Source: a virus
DNA: 21,966 nucleotides
Virus record (IMG/VR): IMGVR_UViG_3300009537_000202
Location: 1-21,966 of that record
Strand: one strand, 5' to 3'
Position numbers and translations under genes: made by a program. The notes below the pieces were generated by a model. The model saw only the letters and a program-made list of their open reading frames with translations. It had not been told where the DNA came from and made no database searches. Positions 1-5,300 of this stretch are shown piece after piece; the stretch's first letter is position 1, and the number at the start of each line of letters is the position of its first letter.

Positions 1-75
1 GGGGATGCCGGCTCCGGCCCAGACTGCCTCCTGTGCAACACCCGCGCAGCCCTCCACCCACAAGGGGAGCCGTGA
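1..75 (+). CDS. 3' end of an upstream gene, product unknown (partial)
   Basis: An open frame enters from the left edge and ends with TGA at 73-75. It encodes 24 residues ending in ALHPQGEP, with a CxxC pair (CLLC). The stop overlaps the GTG start of the next gene in the GTGA arrangement seen at many gene joints in this window, which is the main reason to choose this frame. Nothing can be said about function from so short a tail. Confidence 0.4.
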   Translation, partial: GDAGSGPDCLLCNTRAALHPQGEP

Positions 76-347
76 CCTACCTCGCCATCCTCCTCGGTCT
101 TCTGGGGTACGGTCTGTGCCTCCTCCTGGAGCGACTCGCGCATGTACACTCTCGGCCTTCTACTGTACGCGTCCAGCCTGGTCTGCCCGAGACACGAGGA
201 GTGGGTCGCCGACCCTTCCGTCCGCTCCGGCCCGAAGGCGAACCGGCAAACTCGGCGGTCTATGGCCCGCTCTTTGAAGGCGCTTGGATTCGACCTGGAA
301 GCCGCCAAGGTGGCCGACGCCATCGTGGTCCGGGAGTCCGGCGGTGA
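72..347 (+). CDS. Small single-pass membrane protein, possible holin or spanin component
   Basis: The GTG at 72 overlaps the upstream stop (GTGA) and follows a good ribosome site (AGGGGAG). The first 25 codons encode a clear hydrophobic helix (YLAILLGLLGYGLCLLL) followed by ER and mostly end in G or C like real genes here. From about 142 onward the frame looks like an out-of-frame reading of the next gene: it becomes Arg/Gly/Pro-rich and codon use shifts. The formal ORF has 91 codons and overlaps the next gene by about 200 bases. A small membrane protein just before two cell-wall hydrolases would fit a holin or spanin, but no family is recognisable. A frameshift joining the two frames near 142 is an alternative. 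Confidence 0.35.
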   Translation: MTYLAILLGLLGYGLCLLLERLAHVHSRPSTVRVQPGLPETRGVGRRPFRPLRPEGEPANSAVYGPLFEGAWIRPGSRQGGRRHRGPGVRR

Positions 348-663
348 CCGGTGTTCGGTACACGTCCTGGGACAGAACGAGTTCGGGCTCGGCCCGGCAG
401 GTCTGTTTGTTAGATTTCATCTCAGAAAATGGGACGCTGACGCTGATCCGCGAGTCCTTCATCAAGTGGGAGTATCTGCCTACGTACTTGCAGTTATCTT
501 CCGGAACGCCAAGTACCGCTTCCGAGCCAAGTCCTGGAAGCGACTCGGCGCCATCTTCGCCGGCCGGATCCTGTGGACCGACTGGGCAAGAGACGTGCAG
601 TTCTGCAAGCGACTCGCCCGGAAGGGTGTCGACTGCGAAAACCCGATCAGCAAAGTGAGGTAG
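142..663 (+). CDS. Transglycosylase/lysozyme-like cell-wall hydrolase
   Basis: This 173-residue protein starts with a hydrophobic N-terminus (residues 1-15, ending SSLVC), which could be an export signal, signal anchor or lipobox. It is followed by a lysozyme-like domain. The segment VVRESGGDRC (62-71) carries the likely catalytic Glu65. GLGPAGLF (82-89) occupies the place of the conserved Gly-rich SLT motif. WDADADPRVL and the following helix, then SWKRLGAIFAGR (131-142), match the usual order of SLT-type domains. The C-terminus has a Cys pair (FCKRL and GVDC) that could form a disulfide. The ATG is preceded by GGAG about ten bases upstream. It lies 2 bases before the amidase gene, so the phage appears to carry two peptidoglycan-cutting activities. 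Fold assignment is by motif only. Confidence 0.6.
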   Translation: MYTLGLLLYASSLVCPRHEEWVADPSVRSGPKANRQTRRSMARSLKALGFDLEAAKVADAIVVRESGGDRCSVHVLGQNEFGLGPAGLFVRFHLRKWDADADPRVLHQVGVSAYVLAVIFRNAKYRFRAKSWKRLGAIFAGRILWTDWARDVQFCKRLARKGVDCENPISKVR

Positions 664-665
664 AC

Positions 666-1295
666 GTGAGATTTGAGCAGTTCCTATGGATCCCCACCAG
701 CGCCAGTTCAAGCCGCAAGGGGAAGGAGGTCATCGGGGTGGTCTGGCACTGGACGGGCGGTTGGCGCGATGCCGAGGAGGTGGCGCGGAAGGACTACCAG
801 CGGAAGAAGAACCGGGTCTCGGCTCACTTCTCCATCGGCCGTGACGGGACCATCGTCCAGAGCGTGGAGACCTCCAGAGCAGCGTGGCACGTGGCCCCCG
901 GGCTCAACTTCATGGACGGTCTCGGGCAGGCCAACCAGCGGTTCATCGGGGTGGAGATGTGCAACAAGGGCTGGCTGACGGAGGAGACGGCGGCCAAGAC
1001 CGAGGTGCATGAGGGCCGCCACCCCAACCCGCGGTCGCGGACTACGAAGTGGGAGGACTACACCGGCAAGCAGTGGCTGGCGATTCAGCGGCTGGTCGAC
1101 GCCCTCCAGGCTGCCCACCCGACGATCAAGTACCACTGCGGGCACAGCGACTGGTACGAGGACAGGGCTGGCGCCAAGCTAGACCCCGGGCCAGCGTTCC
1201 CGTGGGACCACGTGAAGTGGCCGGCTGAGACGTGGCCGGTGACGTACGAGTACGGCAGCAAGACGTGGGTCCACCGGCTGCCGGAGTCGGCGTGA
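666..1295 (+). CDS. N-acetylmuramoyl-L-alanine amidase (Amidase_2 type endolysin)
   Basis: This enzyme should cut the amide bond between MurNAc and L-Ala of peptidoglycan at lysis. From the GTG at 666, placed after AAGTGAGG, the protein has 209 residues and no signal peptide. VVWHWTGG carries the first zinc-ligand His (His28). SAHFSIGRDG is the usual core strand. IGVEMCNKG follows. HCGHSDW (157-163) supplies the second His, and GAKLDPGPAF supplies Lys171 and Asp173 of the K-x-DPG motif. All Amidase_2 hallmarks are present in order. A longer frame opens upstream at 573 but overlaps the preceding gene by 90 bases, so the 666 start is preferred. Lack of a signal implies release through a holin. 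No clear separate cell-wall-binding domain is seen in the last 30 residues. Confidence 0.9.
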   Translation: MRFEQFLWIPTSASSSRKGKEVIGVVWHWTGGWRDAEEVARKDYQRKKNRVSAHFSIGRDGTIVQSVETSRAAWHVAPGLNFMDGLGQANQRFIGVEMCNKGWLTEETAAKTEVHEGRHPNPRSRTTKWEDYTGKQWLAIQRLVDALQAAHPTIKYHCGHSDWYEDRAGAKLDPGPAFPWDHVKWPAETWPVTYEYGSKTWVHRLPESA

Positions 1296-1681
1296 AGGAT
1301 GACGCCGCGTGGCTAGCCTTCGCCTGCCGAGCTCTCGAGGGGTACTTGCAGGCCCCGGCCGGCCGGCTCCCGGTGCGGGCAGACGAGTTCCTGAGCGCAG
1401 AGATGGCCGCAGCCGAATCCGCCGACTACATGCTCGTTGAGTTCAGAGCGAGATTCGACGCCGACGGAGCTCGTGTCGCCCCACGAACCAGTAGTGGATC
1501 CGCACAACCTCCCGGACCAACTCGGGAGACATTATCTCCCCGCGCTTCACCTCCACGCCAAGGTACTCCAGAGCCCTCCGGACGTGGGAATGGTGTCCGA
1601 GGAAGTTCCTCACATCCACCCGCAGAAACCCGTCGCCCCGGTCCGGCGGGACGGTCGGCAGCGAACGGGCGTAGGGAGTAG
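1292..1681 (+). CDS. Hypothetical protein with a doubtful C-terminal half
   Basis: The GTG at 1292 overlaps the amidase stop (GTGA), so translation is probably coupled. The first 50 codons (DDAAWLAFACRALEGYL and on to YMLVE) look like a genuine helical protein with mostly G/C third positions. After about 1440 the frame becomes Ser/Pro/Arg/Gly-rich and third-position G/C falls to under half by hand count. That is exactly where a minus-strand gene with normal codon use begins on the opposite strand. Either the protein has a non-conserved tail, or its true stop was lost by a frameshift. No known family is recognised. Confidence 0.4.
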   Translation: MKDDAAWLAFACRALEGYLQAPAGRLPVRADEFLSAEMAAAESADYMLVEFRARFDADGARVAPRTSSGSAQPPGPTRETLSPRASPPRQGTPEPSGRGNGVRGSSSHPPAETRRPGPAGRSAANGRRE

Positions 1682-1691
1682 GCAGTTTCAT
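1443..1691 (-). CDS. Small minus-strand gene, 82-residue hypothetical protein
   Basis: Read on the reverse strand from the ATG at 1691, this gives 82 residues beginning MKLPTPYARSL and ending in a basic tail (RHELRRRRISL). Third codon positions are about four-fifths G or C by hand count, like the surrounding genes, whereas the opposing + frame drops below half. The centre (FLGHHSHVRRALEYLGVEVKR) reads like a compact helical, possibly nucleic-acid-binding protein, but no family is recognised. A weak CAGGT ribosome site lies just upstream. Its start codon overlaps the ATG of the divergent + gene at 1690 within the tetramer CATG. It is one of three minus-strand genes proposed in this window. Confidence 0.5.
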   Translation of the reverse strand: MKLPTPYARSLPTVPPDRGDGFLRVDVRNFLGHHSHVRRALEYLGVEVKRGEIMSPELVREVVRIHYWFVGRHELRRRRISL

Positions 1692-2247
1692 GCACCTGTA
1701 TATTTCCACAAGATCGACGCGAACGCACAGGGACGTGTGCGACCTCCACAAGGCCTACGGCCTCATCCCGCCCCCTGAGCCCCAGGACGCCGTTATCGTC
1801 TGCGATGGAGAAGGGACGTTGGTAGCCGCGACCTACCTGTACCAGGCGGGGCCGTTCCTGTTCGCCGACTTCGCGATCGGGAATCCGAACGCCCCGCTGC
1901 GTGCGATGCACCAGGCCGCAGAGATCATCGTGGAACAGTGGTTCCTGATCTCGGCATCCCGCGGGCTGATCCCGCAGGCAGCAGTTCGGAACAGTCCCGG
2001 GCTGGTGATGATGCTCGGCCGGTTGGGGTTCCGGGTGCTGGGGACGACCATGACAGCCCCGCCGTTCGTCCGGTTGACCCGGAACCGGCCGCAGGAGACC
2101 GCTACCCATCAAATAGTGGGACCCCCGACTCCGGCGCCTGAAGGTCCGGCTGTCGAGGGTCCCGAGAGTGGCCAACCCATGGCCTCCCCAACTATACGCA
2201 AGAAGGCGAAGCGCCGCAAGGTCGGGAAGAAGAAGGTGGCCAAGTGA
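1690..2247 (+). CDS. Hypothetical protein, possible GNAT-like acyltransferase
   Basis: The protein has 185 residues, with an ATG preceded by AGGGAGTAGG at good spacing. The core (residues ~35-130) alternates strands and helices: DAVIVCDGEGTLVAATYLYQ, then FADFAIGNPNA, then a long amphipathic helix and MLGRLGFRVLGTTM. The GLGF-like ending after a helix is reminiscent of GNAT N-acyltransferases (phage versions often act on capsid or host proteins), but the acetyl-CoA pyrophosphate loop (Q/RxxGxG/A) is not clear, so this is a weak guess. The last 20 residues are very Lys/Arg-rich (KKAKRRKVGKKKVAK), suggesting contact with nucleic acid. The stop overlaps the next GTG (GTGA). Confidence 0.7.
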   Translation: MHLYISTRSTRTHRDVCDLHKAYGLIPPPEPQDAVIVCDGEGTLVAATYLYQAGPFLFADFAIGNPNAPLRAMHQAAEIIVEQWFLISASRGLIPQAAVRNSPGLVMMLGRLGFRVLGTTMTAPPFVRLTRNRPQETATHQIVGPPTPAPEGPAVEGPESGQPMASPTIRKKAKRRKVGKKKVAK

Positions 2248-2687
2248 TTGCGTCCCTGTGGGTCCCCGGCCCGTTGTGGGGGATGAACCAGATCCTCCTG
2301 GCCACGAAGCAGCGCCGCGGGAAGGGTACGGCGTACTCCCTGCACAAGAAGGAGATGACCAGGGAGATCCAGTTGCTGGCGCTGGCGCAGCGGTTCCCGG
2401 AGGTGGAGACGCCGGCATGGTTCACGTACCTGCACTTTGAGCGGAAGCGAACCCGGGATCCGAGCAACTTCGCGATGGGGGCCCAGAAGGTCATCGAGGA
2501 CGGCCTCCAGGGAGGCCCCTGCGACACCCCGTACCTGCGCGGGGACGGCTGGAAGCACGTGCTGGGGTTTATCCACTACTGGAACCTCTCCTCCGAGCCC
2601 GGCGTATTCTTGGCGGTTTGCGAGGACAAGCCATTCACCCACGAAGAGGTCCTGGCGGTGTACAGGTCCAGGAGGAACAAAGCATGA
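2244..2687 (+). CDS. rusA: RusA-family Holliday junction resolvase
   Basis: RusA proteins are small homodimeric, Mg-dependent nucleases that cut four-way DNA junctions during phage recombination and before packaging. The 147-residue product has the family order: a strand ending FTYLHFERKRTRDPSNF with Asp72 and Asn75 of the R-D-x-x-N motif, a helix with an acidic residue (KVIEDGL, Asp86), then LRGDGWKHVLGF with Asp101, which matches the late Asp of the GDD-type motif. These acidic residues are the expected metal ligands. Length fits the family. The GTG start overlaps the previous stop. The stop overlaps the next ATG (ATGA). Confidence 0.65.
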   Translation: MIASLWVPGPLWGMNQILLATKQRRGKGTAYSLHKKEMTREIQLLALAQRFPEVETPAWFTYLHFERKRTRDPSNFAMGAQKVIEDGLQGGPCDTPYLRGDGWKHVLGFIHYWNLSSEPGVFLAVCEDKPFTHEEVLAVYRSRRNKA

Positions 2688-2971
2688 AGGTCTATCTGGT
2701 GTATCGCAGGGTTATCATGGAGGACGGAGGCGTTTCCCAGACCATCGTGGGGGTGTTCAGCGACAAGAAGGACGCCCTCGACGACAGCGTGGAGCGCCAG
2801 CAGGACATCGACGTGATGCTGGAGTGCGAGCTCCACTTCAAGAACGGCGGGACCTCGCTACCATCCGGGGTGGTCGGTGGCGCCTACCTTGGGGCCTGCG
2901 GGATCGCTCAGATCGTCCACGCGGTGGTGGAGACGGACGTTCTGACCAACCGGAAGCTGGTCGTAGTGTGA
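2684..2971 (+). CDS. Hypothetical small protein (95 residues)
   Basis: The ATG at 2684 overlaps the stop of the resolvase gene (ATGA), and the stop overlaps the next GTG, so it sits firmly in the operon. The start MKVYLVYRRVIMEDGG and the segment VGVFSDKKDALDDSVERQQD look like a small alpha/beta protein reporting on an input with a helix after the third strand. Later residues contain VVGGAYLGACGIAQIVHAVV, which is mildly hydrophobic but too polar for a confident membrane helix. No family is recognised. A longer frame opens upstream at 2618 inside the resolvase gene and is not preferred. Confidence 0.75.
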   Translation: MKVYLVYRRVIMEDGGVSQTIVGVFSDKKDALDDSVERQQDIDVMLECELHFKNGGTSLPSGVVGGAYLGACGIAQIVHAVVETDVLTNRKLVVV

Positions 2972-3465
2972 GTCACCACAACGCACAGGTCTCCCAGTGC
3001 GTGTGGAGAACCCCGGCGAGGATCCTGGATCCTGCGCGCGAGGTGCTCGGCCAGTTCTTGGACGTGGCGACGGACTCGGACAACCCTACCAAGGCCGCCA
3101 CGTTCTACACGGAGGCCGACGATGGGCTCTCCCAGGACTGGGGGCACGCGAGTGTGTTCTGTAACCCGCCGTGGTCCAAGACCCGCCCGATCCGAATGTG
3201 GGCGGCCTTGGCGTGGCAGTACGCCGAGGACATACCCGAGGGACAACTGATCTTCGTGAGCCCCGCGTCGGTCAACTCCTTGTGGTTCCACGACTTTCTT
3301 GCCGCCGCTCAGGCTCACTGCTTCCCGCGCGGGCGGGTGAAGTACGAGATGCCAGAGGGGTTCGACCAGGGCGACGGTGCGACCTTCGACACGTGTGTTA
3401 CGTACTTCGGCCCACATCGTGATACGTTCAGGCGAGCGTTCCGCGAAGTGGGCTGGTGCCCTTGA
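2968..3465 (+). CDS. Phage DNA N6-adenine methyltransferase (Dam-like)
   Basis: This enzyme should transfer a methyl group from S-adenosylmethionine to adenine N6 in DNA, probably protecting phage DNA from host nucleases. From the GTG at 2968, which overlaps the previous stop, the protein has 165 residues, the usual size for the compact phage family. It shows the family signature in order: WRTPARILDPAREVLGQFLDVATD (start domain, with the FxLDVA-type strand at 30-35), FYTEADDGLSQDW, then FCNPPWSK with the catalytic NPPW motif at 66-69. LIFVSPASVNSLWFHDF and FPRGRVKYEMP follow, matching the late strand and the 'GRxxF' region. No target recognition domain is separable. Confidence 0.85.
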   Translation: MSHHNAQVSQCVWRTPARILDPAREVLGQFLDVATDSDNPTKAATFYTEADDGLSQDWGHASVFCNPPWSKTRPIRMWAALAWQYAEDIPEGQLIFVSPASVNSLWFHDFLAAAQAHCFPRGRVKYEMPEGFDQGDGATFDTCVTYFGPHRDTFRRAFREVGWCP

Positions 3466-3902
3466 ACTGGCTGGAAGAACTACTTGAACCCGAGGAGGAG
3501 GCCTTGGCCCCCATCAACACCCAGGAACCGACCCCCTGGGAGGCGAAGGACCAGAAGCAGGTCGCCCTCAAGGCCATCGAGGACTCCGTCTTTGAGGAGG
3601 CTGCACGGGTCTGCCAACTCGCCATGCGGTTCGGCGAGATCCCCTACGGGACCACGGAGCCGCCCGCGCAGTGGGTCATGGACCACGGGCAGGAACAGGC
3701 CGAGATCATGCTCCGGTACGTGACGGCTGCGCAGATGTCCCAGAAGGACGCCCCGGCTGGGATCAAGGTGGCGACCACGGTGCTGACCGGGCTGATCCGC
3801 TCCCGCGCGGAAAAGCCGCAGCCCAACAAGATGGAGATCAAGATGGTGGTGCTGACCAGTGGGGAGCAGAAGGTCTACCCGTCCCAGGTCGTGGAGGACT
3901 GA
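3456..3902 (+). CDS. Hypothetical helical protein, possible small terminase-like subunit
   Basis: The protein has 148 residues from a GTG at 3456, overlapping the methyltransferase end by 10 bases. A TTG at 3462 in a TTGA overlap is an alternative start. The N-terminus is acidic (NWLEELLEPEEEA). The middle is strongly helical (ALKAIEDSVFEEAARVCQLAMRFGEIPYG and IMLRYVTAAQMSQ), and the end is beta-like and basic (NKMEIKMVVLTSGEQKVY). A helical core followed by a short beta tail, encoded upstream of the large terminase, would fit a small terminase, but no DNA-binding helix-turn-helix is obvious and three genes intervene. Function is therefore left open. Confidence 0.8.
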   Translation: MPLNWLEELLEPEEEALAPINTQEPTPWEAKDQKQVALKAIEDSVFEEAARVCQLAMRFGEIPYGTTEPPAQWVMDHGQEQAEIMLRYVTAAQMSQKDAPAGIKVATTVLTGLIRSRAEKPQPNKMEIKMVVLTSGEQKVYPSQVVED

Positions 3903-4300
3903 TGGACCAGCCCGACGACTGGGCGCCAGAGCCCGGGAAGGAGGAGTGGTGGCGGAATATCAGGGACGGCCAGCGTGGGTACCGGATCCGCAAGGGCGGG
4001 ATGGACTTCATCCGCCTCGACCGCCCGGAGGAGGAGATCCTTCTCCCGCTGAAGGGGAACCAGTGGACCATCGACCGGGACCTGCGGCCCCTCCACAAGC
4101 ACCGCTGCGCCATGATCGCGCACGCAGCAGACAGGATGCTGCTCATCGACCTGGGGTACCACGGCGATGCCAGCAAGGCGTGGCACGAACTTCTGGAGCC
4201 TGAGAGGATCCGCTTCATGGAGAAGGGCCCCGAGGACATGGTGGTCAGGAACAACCTCTTTGCGGCGATCATGCGAGAACTGGAGCCTCTGACCAAGTGA
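3902..4300 (+). CDS. Hypothetical protein (132 residues)
   Basis: The ATG at 3902 overlaps the previous stop (TGATG), and the stop overlaps the next GTG (GTGA). The sequence starts MDQPDDWAPEPGKEEWW and continues with a beta-like stretch (YRIRKGGMDFIRLDRPEEEILLPLKG), then helices (HRCAMIAHAADRMLLIDLGYHG and NNLFAAIMRELEPLTK). It has no signal peptide, membrane segment or metal motif. It resembles no family I can name. Its place between the candidate small terminase and the structural-looking genes suggests a packaging or head-assembly role, which is inference from position only. Confidence 0.8.
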   Translation: MDQPDDWAPEPGKEEWWRNIRDGQRGYRIRKGGMDFIRLDRPEEEILLPLKGNQWTIDRDLRPLHKHRCAMIAHAADRMLLIDLGYHGDASKAWHELLEPERIRFMEKGPEDMVVRNNLFAAIMRELEPLTK

Positions 4301-4791
4301 AACTCAAGTCCATCGAGCACCAGGTTGGCGCGAGGCCGCCGGACGACGCCGACGAGTACGTCAAGCGCGAGTCCCACCCTGTTCTGCGGGCGACCCGTGA
4401 CAAGGCGAACGAACTGGCCTCCTACTCGTGGAGCGCCAACAGGGTTACCACAACCGACGCCACTCAGACCCTTGTCACGTCCCACACGGTCGGAGCCGAC
4501 GAGACCGTCCGGATCCACGTGCGGGCGGTCGGGTTCGTCGCCGGCCATGACTCGGTCATCGAGGAGTGGGACATCACCTACTCCATGAACAATGGGGTTC
4601 TGGCCAAGGAGCACGTCAACCTGCTCTCCGGCCCGATCTACTCCCCGTACTCGACGCTTTCTTCAGCCTGTGCCGACCTCGTGGAGACCGACGACCGGAT
4701 CGAGTTGAAAGTCACCGGAGAGGCCAACACTGAGATCACCTGGATCCCGTACTGCCAGGTCCAGGAGGTCACATGGGCGCTAAATCCGTAA
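4297..4791 (+). CDS. Putative beta-sandwich virion protein
   Basis: The GTG at 4297 overlaps the previous stop. After a charged 40-residue N-terminus the protein (164 residues) becomes almost entirely beta: TTTDATQTLVTSHTV, TVRIHVRAVGFVAGHDSV, WDITYSMNNGVLAKEHV, DRIELKVTGEANTEITWIPY and QVQEVTW. This strand order, with a T-x-D-A-T start and a V-T-G-x-A-x-x-x-I-x-W ending, recalls a small beta-sandwich domain common in phage fibre and decoration proteins. That is my pattern match, not a database result. It is likely a virion surface or decoration protein encoded upstream of terminase. It overlaps the next gene by 19 bases. Confidence 0.75.
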   Translation: MKLKSIEHQVGARPPDDADEYVKRESHPVLRATRDKANELASYSWSANRVTTTDATQTLVTSHTVGADETVRIHVRAVGFVAGHDSVIEEWDITYSMNNGVLAKEHVNLLSGPIYSPYSTLSSACADLVETDDRIELKVTGEANTEITWIPYCQVQEVTWALNP

Positions 4792-5300
4792 GGAAGTTCG
4801 ACGCACTCCGCACGTGGGAGTCGGACACGATAGCCGACATCGAGGCTCGTGGCCTCGACTGGGGGATCCGTGTCAACGACCGGTGCTTCAACCTCGGAAC
4901 GAACCGCCTGTACTACTGCACGGCCGTTGTCGCCACTACGAGCACATGGGCCCTGTGGCCTGGAGGGATGCCCACTCCGCCCACCCTGGATGCTGTGATC
5001 CGTGGGGATGGAACGAACTGGGTGACTGAGGATGACTGGCTAATCGACTCAAGCGGACAGGCATCCGGCGCCAGCTTGACCGTCACTGGGGTGGCCAGAG
5101 GCGGGACCCTCAGAGTTGACGACGACCTCGGTGGAGTGGCCGACACTATCTCGATCACCAATGCGTACCAACTTGTCGACACCGGGACCGTCACCGTGGT
5201 CGACACGTCGAACGGCATGACCTGCGAGGGATACGTCAAGATCTACGTGGATGGGGACGAAAAGTGGATTGCGTACTTCGACGAGGGGATTGGCGTGTGA
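4773..5300 (+). CDS. Putative structural protein, beta-rich (175 residues)
   Basis: The ATG lies inside the end of the previous gene, after CAGGAGGTC, an excellent ribosome site that decides this start. The N-terminus is helical and charged (KFDALRTWESDTIADIEARG). The rest is beta-rich with Gly/Thr/Asp turns (GASLTVTGVARGGTLRVDDD and GTVTVVDTSNG), typical of phage virion accessory proteins. No enzyme motif is visible. The stop overlaps the GTG of the large terminase (GTGA). Together with the previous gene it may encode a decoration or fibre component, but no homologue is recognised. Confidence 0.75.
   Translation: MGAKSVRKFDALRTWESDTIADIEARGLDWGIRVNDRCFNLGTNRLYYCTAVVATTSTWALWPGGMPTPPTLDAVIRGDGTNWVTEDDWLIDSSGQASGASLTVTGVARGGTLRVDDDLGGVADTISITNAYQLVDTGTVTVVDTSNGMTCEGYVKIYVDGDEKWIAYFDEGIGV

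Noticed and set aside
1426-2418. A 330-codon minus-strand frame
   Set aside because: It overlaps the plus gene at 1690 and the better minus ORF at 1443-1691 in another frame, and is low-complexity Pro/Ser/Gly/Arg-rich.
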